Assembly (NCBI GenBank): GCA_024803745.1
Contig: JANJXV010000004.1
Coordinates: forward strand, 40,492,358 to 40,556,357
Length of the DNA stretch: 64,000 nucleotides
Source: Megascapheus bottae
Taxonomy: Eukaryota > Chordata > Mammalia > Rodentia > Geomyidae
Reading direction: 5' to 3'
The notes beneath the pieces are model-generated. The model did no database searches and was not told where the DNA came from. It worked only from the letters and a program-made list of their open reading frames with translations. A program made the position numbers and the translations under genes. Below, one piece after another: positions 20,934 through 32,739 of this stretch. Position 1 is the stretch's first letter. Each line of letters begins with the position of its first letter.

Positions 20934-21214
20934 TTTTTTGTCAGTCATGGGGCTTGAAGTCTGGGTCTGGGTACTGTCCCGGAGCTCTTCAGCTCAAGGC
21001 TACTGTATACCCCTGGACCGAAGCACTGTCCCTGAGCTCTTTAGCTCAAGGCTACCACCCTACCCCTGAGCCACAGTCCCATTTCCCATTTTCTAATGGT
21101 TAATTGGAGATAAGCATCTCAAGTTCTTTAGTACTGGGGCTGGCTTTGAATCATGATCCTCAGATCTCAGCTTCCTGAGTAGCTAGGATTACAGACGTGA
21201 GCCACCATGCCCGG
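20934..21214 (-). repeat. B1-Geo SINE with 52-bp internal duplication
   Basis: The block around 'ggagctcttcagctcaagg' (20981) recurs 52 bp later as 'tgagctctttagctcaagg' (21033), so the right unit carries a tandem duplication. The rest is a normal antisense family-B SINE. Confidence 0.9.
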
Positions 21215-22534
21215 CAATACACCAGCTATTTTGATAGCTCTAGGAGAAACCTAGAAGTTCCTTCTCCTTATTGAACCTTATATTAGTGCTGTCCTAACCA
21301 ACTTTGCTTCTAAGGTGTGAAATTAAAAATGGCACAGGGCTGACGCTACTAAAGTCAAGACCACTAAATTCTGAGCTCAGCTTGAGCACATCTGGAGCAC
21401 AACTACTCCTGGTTACCACCTCTATACGGCATACTCTTTCTACAACGGTCTCCTGGATCACCTGGGACGTGGGGTTCCAGCTGACCCTGTCAACAGACAG
21501 CAAGAACAAGACGCTCCTAACCTAGGTAGGCCCATGCCCCATATCTGTAGGAAGGAGCCAACAACCGGCTGCCAGTTGCCATTCCCCGAAAGATTTCAGA
21601 GTCTTGAGTCCTTGTGAGGAGGAGGAATGTTGGCAAGACTGAAGGGGAGACTTCTTCAGGGCCTCTAGTCCAGGAGGTAGAAAGCATGTTAGACAGCAGG
21701 TAACGAGCATCTGTTAAGATCAGAATAGCTCACCAAGGTTACAGAATCTCACAAGGTGGGTGTTTTTGACTACTTCACCCATGTAAGGATTAAAGGATTA
21801 AGCCTAATGTAAGTCAACAAATAGTTCCCAAAGCAATAGCTCTTTCACTAACCCTTGCAAGCCAACCATGCACTGGAGGTCAAATGTAATTCTGTAAATC
21901 TCCCTTAATCTTGGGACACTAACTCTGCCCTACACTACCCTGTGGACTGGACCTGAAGAAGGAATCTAATACCCCATGTCCTTTCTTCTAAAGCAGTCCT
22001 GAGTCTCAGTCAAATGCTGGGGTGTGTCCTCTCCCCCATAGTCCCCACCTTGGCTTCACCTTCCTGCACCAGGTTTCACTGCCTGACTGAATAGCAGTCA
22101 AATCTTGGAATGCAGTTTCACCCAGGCGCCTCATTTCCTGGCCCTGAAGGCAGGCATGTGACACTTGGCTTTGGTTCCCTTTTGGAGGGAAGGGGGAGCC
22201 CATGGGTTTGCAAGGATAACTTTATAGCTGAGGCTATTTGGCCGTAGAATTGGGGGCCTGATTCTTGAGAGGTTCTGCTGAACAGCCTGCTTGGAAGTCA
22301 AGGCTAGGGATGGCCTCTCCCAGGACTAAGAGAAAGGCTGGGCCACTGCCTATCCCAAGGGCACTGGGGTGTGGAATGAGGGAAGTCCAGCCAGGCTCCT
22401 CCGCTTCTGCCTCTTACCTGCCCTCAGCTTTGCAGTTCCTACTGCAAATGGGCACTTCTACAGTGAGAGAGGAGGATGCAGGTCTAACACTAAGATCCCG
22501 GAGAGGTGGGCCAGAAATAAACCTATTTCTGATT
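21215..22534. other. Unique DNA, nothing recognised
   Basis: About 1.3 kb, more GC-rich than its surroundings, with overlapping short frames on both strands but no recognisable exon, repeat or RNA gene. Confidence 0.45.
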
Positions 22535-22608
22535 GTATGCTACTCCGAGTATTTTGCATGCATTAGTTGACTTAAACGTAACCTTGACCCTGGGAGGTGG
22601 CTATTCCA

Positions 22609-22972
22609 AATATGTATGTATTTTAGGCCAAGCTTCCACACGAACAAGACATGACATAGGGCTTTTGAGCTTCGCTTGTCTCCTTCAAGATGATATTCTT
22701 TAATTCCATCCATTTTCTTGCCAATGATGTGATTTCATTTTTATTATGGTTGTATATGCATCTATTTATATATGTATGTATATATAAACATGTATACATA
22801 TATATGTATATATATATATATTCTACATCTTCTTTATCCATTCATCTGGTGTTGTTGGCTACCTTGCTGATTCCACTGTTTGGCTATTATGAACAGCCAT
22901 ACAATAAACATTCAGGACTCTTTTGTACATATTGGTTTGTTCTTCTTAACGTATAAGCCCAATAATGAATTT
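22609..22972 (-). repeat. L1 3' fragment, antisense, in a MIR
   Basis: 'ttaattccatccattttcttgcc' through 'tggctattatgaacagcc' and 'caataaacattcaggac' is the reverse of the well-known L1 ORF2/3'UTR junction region. Includes an AT-rich (TATG)n expansion at 22757-22820. Confidence 0.75.
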
Positions 22973-23000
22973 GGAAGGTAACTATTCTGATCACCATTTT

Positions 23001-23191
23001 TTTTTTTGCCAGTCCTGGGGCTTGAATTCAGGACCTGAGCACTGTCCTTGGGCTTTCCTCAAGGTCAGCACTCTACTATTTGAGCCACAGCACCACTTCT
23101 AGCTTTTGTATGTATGTGGTACTGAGGAATTGAACTCCAGTCTTCATGCATGCTAGGTAAGCACTGTACCACTAGGCCAAACTCCTGGCCC
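23001..23191 (-). repeat. IDL-Geo SINE, antisense, in a MIR
   Basis: Complete copy from T-tail to the ID head at 23191. Flanked by caccatttt at 22992-23000 and from 23192, an exact duplication extended by T's. Confidence 0.88.
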
Positions 23192-23454
23192 CACCATTTT
23201 TTTTATGATATAAATGAGGCTCAGAATGGTTAGCCTACTTGCCTATGGTCATACAGTAAGTTATGGAGCCATACTGTCTTCTATCTGCCTAATGTCCACA
23301 GGCTTAACTATTTAACACATTTTGCACAGAAACCCCATACCTAGAAGGCTCCTTGGTTCTATACCCCCTCTAATTTTCTTGAGGCAAGACCTAGCAGAAA
23401 TATCTATTGTCTTAGGATATCTAATGGGTAGTAGAATGTGACAGGCTTTCTTTC

Positions 23455-23640
23455 TTTTGGGGGGTTGGGGGGGAGGTGGGGGGAGGAAATACTGGGGATG
23501 GAACCCAGGGCCTCACACTTGCTGTGCTTGCAGTTCTTTTGTTTTTGAGGTAAAGTCTCACTAACTTTGCAGGGCCTGGCCTGAATTTGTGGTCCTCTTG
23601 TTTCTACTTGCCAAGAAGTGGGGGTCATAGGTGTGTCTTT
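23455..23640 (-). repeat. B1-dID-like SINE, antisense
   Basis: G-rich start, then an antisense ID half ('ggggatggaacccagggcctcacacttgc') and B1 half ('gaggtaaagtctcactaac', 'cataggtgtgtc'). Confidence 0.6.
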
Positions 23641-23984
23641 CTTTAATTCTTGATGAAGTTTTCCTTGAGGTAATCTTATACAAGATTAATCAGACCCAGT
23701 TTTTCTACTCCCACAATCACTGTGGGGCACTGAGGAAGTCCTCTCCTTTTAAGATGCCATTACATTCTGGATGGAGACACAAACCAGGATATGCTACATC
23801 CACTAATATTCAGGGTCTCTGAGACTGTGCCTTGGCTCTAACTTCTAGGTGACTTCAGTAATCACCAACTCTCTCTGACAAGTTTCATTGGTTTCTTTGT
23901 AAGGAGGTTTGGGCTAGGAGCTTTTATTTTTAGCTTACTTATAAATCAATATATTTACATATTGATTGTGTTGTTTTATTTTTA

Positions 23985-24203
23985 CTTTGTCAGTTGTGGA
24001 GCTTGAAAGTCAGGTCCAGGATACTGTTGCCGAGCTCTTTTGCTCAAGGCTAGTGCTCTACCACTTTGAGCCACAGCACCATTTCCAGTTTTCTGGTGAT
24101 TAATTGGAGATAAAGTTAATTGCATACTGAGCTATTCTGAACTGTGAATCTCAGATCTCAGCCTCCCGAGTTAGAATTACAGTATGAGCTATCAGCACGC
24201 AGC
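23985..24203 (-). repeat. B1-Geo composite SINE, antisense
   Basis: Complete; the head region is diverged ('gagttagaattacagtatgagc'). A short CA run (24204-24228) abuts the head side. Confidence 0.82.
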
Positions 24204-24228
24204 GCACACACATACACACACACACACA

Positions 24229-24885
24229 AATTTGTCTCTCCCAATCTGCTCCTCCACCCCCCTCCCTGCCCTGCCAACACCTGGCCCTGCAGGCCCTGGT
24301 AAAGAACATTATCTAAGTTCTTAATTTCATCTCTTAAAGTGTAAGTGCAGATCTGCCTTGGGCCTGGAACTTGCCAACCTTGTGGCACATGAGGGCTACC
24401 CCCTTTCTTCCTTCTGCCTGACATGCCTGCCTCCCTTGGCATTTCTAGGTTAGACCAACCAATGGCAGAGCCATATTTGGCTCCAGCCAATGTGCTGCTG
24501 GCCTGGCAGAAGATAGAGCAGGGGTGGAGGTTGGGAGCAGAAGACACAACAGGGCTGCGGAAGAGTTTCCGAGGGTTGAGGACACGTGAGACTTTTGGAA
24601 GGGATGTGGGAGCACCGTCCAGGAGAGGTGTCATTTACTGGGGGCCTCCAAGCAGAAAGTTCAGGGCCCCTGAGAAGACCTGGGAGTTGGAATAAAACTG
24701 AGTTTGAACCTTCTGCACCAGGTACAGGCTCAGTGATATAATAAGTTACCTTGTAATGATTCCTTTTCTTTTCAAGTTGGTGGCACTTGATAGACTTCTT
24801 GATCTTTTACTTATGTCCTCTGGGCCTGCTTTATCGCCTGGAAAACCAAGCCTGAACCATCCACTATGGGGCATGCACAATGAAT
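24229..24885. other. GC-richer unique DNA
   Basis: Two longish overlapping frames lie here (minus 24158-24634, partly within the SINE; plus 24423-24695). Neither resembles a known protein and the minus frame includes SINE sequence, so no gene is called. Confidence 0.4.
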
Positions 24886-24894
24886 GAGAGGACT

Positions 24895-25078
24895 GGTTCA
24901 TAGTAATGCCAGTTACTCATGAGGAGGAGGTAGGAGATTGCAGTTTGAAGGTAGCCTAGGTAGAAGTGAGAGAACTTACGAGAAAAATGATGTAAGGTCT
25001 AAAAGGCTGGAGATGTGGCTAAAGTGGTGGAGTGCTGCAAGCATAAGACCTTGAGTTAGACCAGCAGTATTACTCATA
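24895..25078 (+). repeat. B1-dID-like SINE, sense
   Basis: B1 half ('gccagttactcatgaggagg', 'gcagtttgaaggtagcctagg') followed by an ID half ('aggctggagatgtggctaaagtggtggagtgc'). Confidence 0.65.
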
Positions 25079-25774
25079 GACAAACAAACATCAAGTACTT
25101 AATAAGGCAGAAGGCAGATGAGGAGGCTTTCAGAATTCAGGGCTGAGTGTTTTGGGTGATAGCGCCTCACAGGCATTCTCTTAAAACAGAGCTTCGAATC
25201 TCAGGAGATGGGAAGGAAAGTTTCCACACAGGCTTTCTCTAAAAAAGTAAATGCCAGTGCAGCTCATAGGAAAGTATGGAAAGAACGTTTATTTTCTCTG
25301 CTATAGGAGGTGCAGAACTAAAATTATAATCACATCTTGGCCTGATCTTAGAACAAACCAGGGGGAAAAAGAGTTGACAAGTGACGTTTTGCCTAATTAT
25401 TTTCTGACAGTCTTGTAGATGGGCTATGGTTCATTCCTCTGCCTTGTGTTTGATTTGCACAGTACATGTATAAACAAGGTCATTTCTTTGCAAAAATATT
25501 CCCTGGCTTTCTCAGTTTTCCCAAGAGTTTCGATTCCATCCTTTGATATTCAAATGATGTCCTTTGAAGCTCATGTCTTCCTCATGCTCAGCTGTTCTCT
25601 CCAATTGTGAGTCAGAGAAGCTTAGCAGATTCTCATATGCTAATGGATTCATGTGTCTGATTTTAGCAGTTCACCAGTAACACTTTTACCCACTTCACAA
25701 AAAGTTTATATTCTCCAAAATGTGTGTCCCCTTTGCATTTTTTTTGCATACACACTATGCAAAACAACATGGTA

Positions 25775-25777
<3 letters not shown>

Positions 25778-25829
<52 letters not shown>
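25778..25829. repeat. (TG)n microsatellite at a SINE tail
   Basis: About 52 bp of TG immediately before the antisense SINE at 25830. Confidence 0.98.
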
Positions 25830-25831
<2 letters not shown>

Positions 25832-26058
25832 CTGTACTGGAGCTTGAAGTCAGGGCCTGAGTGCTGTTTCTTGGCTTTTTTGTTCAAAGGTAGCACTTTA
25901 CCACTTAAGTCACAGCTCCATGTTTGGCTATTTTTTCCATGGCTAATTGGAGAAAAGAGTCTCATGAGCTTTTTTGCTCAAGCTGTCCTTGAATGTGAAT
26001 CCTAAATCTCGGGCTCCTTTGAGTAGTTAGGATTACACACATGACCTATTAGCATCCG
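25830..26058 (-). repeat. B1-Geo composite SINE, antisense
   Basis: Diverged family-B copy: 'ggagcttgaagtcagggcctgagtgc', 'ggctaattggagaaaagagtc', 'ttaggattacacacatgacc'. Confidence 0.78.
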
Positions 26059-26084
26059 AGTCAGTGGTTTAAAAAAATAATTTA

Positions 26085-26275
26085 GGGGCTGGGAGTTTGG
26101 CCTAGTGGTAGAGTGCTTGCCTAGCATGCACGAAGACCCAGGTTCAATTCCTCGGTACTCCACATACATAGCAAAAAGCCGGAAGTGGTGCTGAGGCTCA
26201 AGTGGTAGAGTGCTAGCCTTGGGAAAGTCCAAGGACAGTGCTCAAACCCTGAGCCTAAGCCCAGGACTGGCCCCC
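26085..26275 (+). repeat. IDL-Geo SINE, sense
   Basis: Full-length: 'gggctgggagtttggcctag' head, box B 'ggttcaattcctc', Geo unit to 'cctaagcccaggactggc'. Confidence 0.9.
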
Positions 26276-26299
26276 CAAAAATAATAATAATTAAAAAAA

Positions 26300-26408
26300 A
26301 ATTTTTGAGACAGGGTTTCACTACAACCCAAAGCTGGCTATGAATTCTTCATTCTCCTGATTTGACTTCACAGTGCTGGGATTACTGGTGAGTACCACTG
26401 AACCGGAG
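26300..26408 (-). repeat. B1 SINE, antisense
   Basis: 'gagacagggtttcactacaaccc', 'agtgctgggattactggtgagtacc'; monomeric old B1 adjoining the IDL-Geo tail. Confidence 0.75.
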
Positions 26409-26541
26409 TCAAAAGAAAATTGTATTGAGCATGACTGATTATTATTTCAGGGATTCTGGCTAGTATAAAAGAAGAAGGCTAAGGAAGGGATTAAAATAGA
26501 AAAATGGTCATATTCTTTACTGAGTTTCCTTCCTTCCTTCC

Positions 26542-26776
26542 TCTTTTTTTTTTGGTAGTACTTGAGCCTGAACTCAGGGCCTGCCTCTTAGCTCTTTAGT
26601 TCAAGCCTGGTGCTCTACCACTTGAGCCACATTTCTATTTCTGGATTTTTGCTAGTAAATTGGAGATGAGTGTCTCCTTGGCCTTTCTGCCAGGCTGGCT
26701 TTGAATCTTGGTCTTCAGATCTCAGCTTCTTCCTGAGTAGGTAGGATTACAGGGGCGAGCCACTAGTGCTTGGCTA
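26542..26776 (-). repeat. B1-Geo composite SINE, antisense
   Basis: Complete copy with a T-rich tail and the preceding 'ttccttccttcc' short run. Confidence 0.85.
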
Positions 26777-27361
26777 TTTATTGAAAATGTTTGTATTGTG
26801 ATAGCCTCTGTCTTCTCTGGGCACCTTATAACTAAAACTTCACTAGTAAATGTTCATATAACAAAGACTAAGGGAAAATACCCAGCTGGAAATTTAGAGA
26901 GGAAGGACAGATAGAGTATACCAACTCTACCCACCTAGATTAAGTGATGTTAGCTGCCTGCTGCATCTTGTAGAGAAAGGTACTGATACTCTTGGGCCTT
27001 CCTGGGCAAAAAGTCTCATGATTGGCTGTGGAAATGGTAAGGAGACACCACTGTAGTAAAGCTGACATAATCCATTATAAACTGACAGCAAGTAACAATT
27101 GTTTTCTCTAAAAATTTGGCAATATTGGGAGGGATATAAAAAAGTGAAGACAAAAAAAGGACTACTACTCAGAGGTGTTTACAATGTGAGGAAAGACAAG
27201 AAGAAACCAGAGTTCAGGTAGTTACTGGTTGGCCACTAGATCAGCCTGGTGGTTCTTACTGGTGGGTATTATTGCTTTCCTGGGTTTTGCTTCTCTGATG
27301 CCTTGTTTTGTGTAAATGAAAGTGTAAAACAAGGGAGCTGAGGAAATATGTTCACCTCTTG
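26777..27361. other. Unique DNA, nothing recognised
   Basis: No repeat or gene recognised. Confidence 0.4.
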
Positions 27362-27600
27362 TTAGGCTCTGGAGTCTAACAGAATGGAGATCAGTTCATG
27401 CCAGCTCGGATACTTAATGTGTGCTATTAGGGATGTTACTAACTGGCTTCAGATGTCATTTCCTCATCAGCAAGATGGGAAAAATAACAGGAGCCACCAT
27501 TGTCCTGAGGAACGTGTGTGCATGCCTCCCTGACATGAGAATCACACATTTCTTTCTCAGAAAAGGAATAAGATGCTTAGTGCAAAGTGCCAGAAGATGA
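27362..27600 (+). repeat. MIR SINE, sense
   Basis: 'ggctctggagtctaacagaatgg', 'atttcctcatcagcaagatggg', 'aaaataacaggagcc' and 'gcttagtgcaaagtgcc' follow the MIR order almost end to end. Confidence 0.7.
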
Positions 27601-28685
27601 CATGTCACTTAGCCCTGGGTTCACCCAGATGTCACTGGAGCCCCAAAGGTAATTGACAGATGCAGAAGAAGCTGGAGATCAGTGAAGTTCTTGCTCAGGA
27701 TGCTTGGCTCTGTCCCTCTGCTTCTCTAGGAATGCCATTGCTGCTCATTTCCATTAATTATCTTCAAAGCTAATCGGAAGATAGCAGGAAATGTGGCATT
27801 CTCTGCATGCCTAACCTTTGCTGAACTCTCTTAAAGCTTTTGTTGGAAAGAAAGTCAGATGAATACAAATCTGTTCAATCATAGTTTCAGGCTTCTTTGT
27901 TGTATCCATGTTTAAGGTGTATTTACTCTCCTGCCTGTGGGCGAGCCTGAAAGATTTAGGGGAGAGGGAGTGAAAGGGAGAGGGAGGAACGGAAGGAGTG
28001 TGTGTGTGGGGGGAGATGGTTATTTTATAATCTGTGAGTCAGTGGGATGTTTCACTCTCATTTTGTGATTTTTTCATGTTCATGCAAAGAATAGAGAGAG
28101 TACAAAAAAATTAAGTGGTTCAGAAGCAAAGAAGAGCAAAGCTTCCACAGGACATGATTTAAAATATCAGTCATTGATATTTACAGTCAGAAGGGTAGAA
28201 CGAGAAATGATGTGAACATTGATTCCTCTCTGAACATAAATTGTAGACGAGCAGCGCCCTTTGTGAATTGGGTGCACTTTAAACTTCATTTTAAAAGGTG
28301 GGAGCTACAATTATGGGCTACAGTGGAAGGTGTTAGGAGGGGGAGGACACTGTGGGTGTGTGGAGGCGATGGGATGAGATGTTGCCATCTTCTGAGCTCT
28401 TGAGAGGGACAGACAATCCAGGCTCTAGCCATTTGACCAAAAGGCCATGTCTCTCTAAGCTTTGGTTTCCTCAGCAGAAACACAAATAATATATTGCCAT
28501 TGTCAGTCAAGCCAGACTAAACTATACCACATGTTTCCACTCAATAATGCACAATCGATTGTAAGGAACACTCAGCATTTTATAGTTTCTTGTCTGTTTC
28601 AGGATAAAAACACTTGCTCAGTGTCATTTGGGGAAGCAGAATAGCCAGGACTCTAAGCACAGCTTTGTCCATTCAAAAATCCCCC
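27601..28685. other. Repeat-poor DNA; possible conserved non-coding element
   Basis: About 1.1 kb with almost no recognisable repeat in an otherwise repeat-dense window. The part around 27740-27860 has a TTAATTA-type core and balanced composition. Function not claimed. Confidence 0.3.
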
Positions 28686-28870
28686 TTTTTATTTTTGCCT
28701 GTCCTGATAGAGCCTGAGCATGATCTTTGAGTTTTCTCAAGGCCAGAGCTCTACCTCTTGAGCCACAGCACCACTTCCGGCTTTTTTCTATGTATGTGGT
28801 ACCAAGGAATTGAACCCGGGTCTTCATGCATGCTAGGCAATCACTCTACCACTAGGCCAAACTCCAGGCC
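28686..28870 (-). repeat. IDL-Geo SINE, antisense (1 of 3)
   Basis: T-rich tail, Geo unit, then the ID head ending 'actaggccaaactccagg'. Abuts a second copy. Confidence 0.88.
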
Positions 28871-28884
28871 TGAACCCCATTCTT

Positions 28885-29090
28885 TTTTTTCTTTTTCTTT
28901 TTTTGCCAGTCCTGGGCTTGGGCTCATGGCCTGAGCACTGTCCTTGGGCTTCCTCAAGGCTAGAGCTCTACCATTTGAGCCACAGCACCATTTCTGGCTT
29001 TTCTCTATGTATGTGGTACCGAGGAATTGAGCCCAAGTCTTTGTGCATACTCGGCAAGGACTCTACCACTAGGCCAAACTCCTGACTCTC
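28885..29090 (-). repeat. IDL-Geo SINE, antisense (2 of 3)
   Basis: Full copy flanked by gaaccccattctt at 28872-28884 and 29091-29103, an exact 13-bp duplication. The target was itself the ID part of an older IDL-Geo. Confidence 0.9.
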
Positions 29091-29103
29091 GAACCCCATT
29101 CTT

Positions 29104-29153
29104 CATGCATACTAGGCAAACACTCTTACCACTAGGCCAAGCTCCTGGCCCAA
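29104..29153 (-). repeat. IDL-Geo ID-head remnant (3 of 3)
   Basis: 'catgcatactaggcaaacactc...ccactaggccaagctcctggccc' is only the ID head in antisense, the target of copy 2. Confidence 0.85.
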
Positions 29154-29180
29154 TATCCACCTTTCTCCCCACCCCTGCCT

Positions 29181-29449
29181 CTTTTTTTTTTTGTTTTGTC
29201 AGTCATGGAGCTAGGACTCGACCTGGTACGGTACCTGAGCTCTTCAACTCAAGACTACCACGGTACTCCTGGCTTGGGCACTGTCCCTGAGCTCTTCAGC
29301 CCAAGGCTACTGCCCTACCCCTTGAGCCACAGCGCCACTTCCTCTTTTCTAGAGATTAACTGAAGATAAGAGTACCAGGCTGGCTTTGAACCTCAGATCT
29401 CAGCCTCCTAAGTAGCTAGAATTACAGGTATGAACCACCACGCCCAGCT
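29181..29449 (-). repeat. B1-Geo SINE with 52-bp internal duplication
   Basis: 'cctgagctcttcaactcaag' (about 29234) and 'cctgagctcttcagcccaagg' (about 29286) are 52 bp apart, the same duplication as at 20981/21033. Head complete at 29449. Confidence 0.88.
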
Positions 29450-29461
29450 AAATTCCCCCAT

Positions 29462-29595
29462 TTTTAATGCTGATCCTGGGGCTTGCACGTCGGGCTTAGG
29501 TACTGCTCCTGAGCTTTTGTGCTTTGGGCTCTTTCTCTACTACTCTGAGCTACAGTGCTACTTAGGCTTTCTGGTGATTAATTGGAGATAAGTGC
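29462..29595 (-). repeat. B1-Geo SINE, antisense, head missing
   Basis: Right unit and linker only ('ggtgattaattggagataag'); the B1 head is absent. Confidence 0.7.
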
Positions 29596-30330
<735 letters not shown>

Positions 30331-30520
30331 TGTTAGGCCTAATAGTTCCACTTGGCTGGTATTTGAGTTATACCTCCACTTCTATTTTTTTTTTTTTTTG
30401 CTAATTAATTGGAGAAGAGCCTTGTGGACTTTTCTGCCTGGGTAGTCTTTGAACTGGGGTCCCCAGATCTCAACTTCCTAAGTAGCTAGGATTTTACAGG
30501 TCTGAGCCACCAGTTCTTGT
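30331..30520 (-). repeat. B1-Geo SINE, antisense, degraded
   Basis: Degraded right unit, an internal T-run (30386-30400), then 'gctaattaattggagaagag' and a B1 head ('agctaggattttacaggtctgagcc'). Confidence 0.75.
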
Positions 30521-30837
30521 CAAAGCTGTGCTTCTTAAACTTCTTGCATGCAAAACTTCTAGCAAACTTCTTCAGTGCAGATTCTGGGCTGGCTTGAGGT
30601 GTGAGATTCTGCAGGTCCATCAGGATCTTAAGAGCTGCCAATGCCGTTGGTCCTCAGATCACACCTAGATTACAAATAACACTTAGCAAGCTTTTCCTTT
30701 TTAGGAAAGATGGAACATTCTGAAACCACATGATTCTACAAGAGATTTTAAAAACAATAATACCTGACAAAAACTCTGTCAGTGACACACAACAAATAAT
30801 TTGCTAAAACAAACCATTCTTTAAAAAATGCTCTTCC

Positions 30838-31014
30838 TGCTGGGCGTGGTGGCTCACGTCTGTTAATACTCAGGAGGCTGAGATCTGAGGATCAAGGTTC
30901 AAAGCCAGCCCAGGCACTAAAGTACATGAGACTCTTCTCTCCAATTAACCACCAGAAAACCAGAAGTGGCACCAAGCCCTATGACCCACAAAACAAAACC
31001 AACAAAACCCAAAA
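30838..31014 (+). repeat. B1-Geo SINE, sense, right unit deleted
   Basis: 'ctgggcgtggtggctcac' head and linker, but the right unit is shortened to 'agaagtggcaccaagcc...tgacccacaaaac'. Flanked by ctcttcct at 30831 and 31015. Confidence 0.8.
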
Positions 31015-31021
31015 CTCTTCC

Positions 31022-31625
31022 TATGAATGGACCTAGAACAAATCATGTTAAATTGAGGAAAGCCAAGCTCAGAGAAACAACTGGCACATGTCTTCTCTAT
31101 GTGAAAACGAGATCTAAAATAGACAGAGGCATGATAAATTACATAGGACTCTAAGCATTCACACACAGTGAGACTAAAGGAGGACACTCTTAGAAGAGGG
31201 CCATAAAGGCCCAATGCCTATGCGCATCTGATCATACAAAATAATATTTATCAAAAGGAACTCCAGGAAATGGACACAGGAGTTTTTCTTTTCTTTTCTT
31301 TTCCGTTTTCATTTTCTTTTCTTTTTGCCTGTTTGTTCATTTATCTGTTTTGGGGAGGATAAAGGGAGGCACAGAAATGGTGGGACAGAGGGTAAATAGT
31401 GTGCAGTGTACTCACTAGACACTATGTTGAAACTGAACTAGACAACTTGTAGGTAGGAATGAAATGGAAAAACTGGGAGAGAGGGTGGGAAGGGGCTACA
31501 ATGTCTGAAAAGAAATACACTCTTTACCTGATTTATGTAACTGTAACCCATCTGTACATCACCTTTATAATAACAATTTTTAAAAAGTGAAAAACTAAAA
31601 ATAAAAACGCTAACCCAGTAGGAAG
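31022..31625 (+). mobile_element. L1 3' end, about 600 bp, with target duplication
   Basis: 5'-truncated L1 lacking coding sequence, with an internal (TTTTC) stretch (31285-31325) and a 3' end 'actgtaacccatctgtacatc...aacaattttt'. aaaaatgctcttcc at 30824-30837 and 31626-31639 looks like its 14-bp target duplication. Confidence 0.82.
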
Positions 31626-31639
31626 AAAAATGCTCTTCC

Positions 31640-32553
31640 AGATATTATATTTAGAGTCAGCTGCCATGCCAGGACTTTTTGCTGGACTCGCTCACCCTGT
31701 GTTTTATTTTGCACATGTGCTTATGTTAGCTTTTGCCGAGTGCCTCAAATGTAGGCCTTTCAGAGATCAGTGCCTCTAATCTAATCTCCAAATTACCATC
31801 AGCCGCTAGGGATAGAAAATGAGCCTGGCAGAAAGCTATAAGATGAAGGGCTGGCACTCTTCTGTCTGTGCCTCTGGGAGCTTTGGGAGTTCTGGCTGCA
31901 AAGGTGAAGTTGGCTCATGGAATGGTTTCCTGCTGAAGAACTCTATTTCACCTCTTTTTAACACTGGTGACAAGCTCTGTCCAGTATCTGACAGCCAGAA
32001 TCTACTTATAGCCTTCATCTTCTGCTTGTTTCTGTGAATCAGTGGGCTTTGGCTGTCAGCAGGCACTCAGGAACTTTAGCCCTTTCGTGTTTTTCATATT
32101 TTCATTTCCTTCCCAGCGGATTTAAGCAATGACTGGCCCATTTCTGTCAGTCAGACACTAACCTCCCTCCGAGGGGAAGTGTGGGAAATTCAGTTGCTTT
32201 GATGCTCATCTTCTTTACCTGCATCCCTCTGACTCACCCCAGCTAGGGAACAGTTGAAAAGGCAAGCAGAAGTTAGAGGATGCTCAGAAAGAAACCTGTG
32301 ATATGGCTTAATGGACGTTACGGACTCTGAGTTTCTTACTGAGTGTTAAAGCGGCCATCAAACACTTTACCACCAGTGCTCACACCGTCCATGTACAGAT
32401 GTTGAGCGGGCACCCCCCAGGGGCAGAGAAGGAAGGCGGTGTCTGTATGTTTCTGGCACAAAGCTAGATGTCATGGCAACATCCTGACTCTGGAGATTGG
32501 TTAACCAAGGTAGGTCTCCTGCACTGGAGACCTGCACTAGAAGCTGCAGAAAC
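31640..32553. other. Unique DNA, nothing recognised
   Basis: About 900 bp with no repeat or gene recognised; overlapping frames at 31819-32066 carry no signature. Confidence 0.4.

Positions 32554-32595
<42 letters not shown>
32554..32595. repeat. (ATG)14 trinucleotide microsatellite
   Basis: About 14 perfect ATG units; the only sizeable trinucleotide array in the window. Confidence 0.97.
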
Positions 32596-32603
32596 TCTTT
32601 ACT

Positions 32604-32715
32604 CTAGAGGCTAGAAGTCCTCAAGGGGTAGAAATGCAGGGTCCAATTCTCCCAGGGCTTCTCTCCTTGGCCTGCACATGGCTGCCCTTCCAGTGTGTCC
32701 ATACGCGGTCCCATC
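32604..32715 (-). repeat. MLT1-like LTR fragment, antisense
   Basis: 'actctagaggctagaagtcc' through 'ccttggcctgcacatggctg...gtgtgtcc' parallels part of the reverse MLT1 LTR. Truncated. Confidence 0.4.
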
Positions 32716-32739
32716 CTGGCATGCGCTGTATCTTAATCC

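Larger units (their letters stand above)
22535..23325 (-). repeat. MIR interrupted by L1 and IDL-Geo
   Basis: Three MIR pieces (22535-22608, 22973-23000, 23194-23325) read in order as one antisense MIR: 'gcattagttgacttaa', 'ggaggtggctattcc', 'gatataaatgaggctcagaatgg', 'catacagtaagt'. The gaps are later insertions. Confidence 0.7.

Noticed and set aside
24158..24634. 158-codon minus-strand frame
   Set aside because: It includes the head of a SINE and a CA run, and overlaps another frame on the opposite strand; no known protein resemblance.
27601..28685. Protein-coding exon in the repeat-poor island
   Set aside because: Frames are short and interrupted, and no splice-flanked conserved peptide is apparent.
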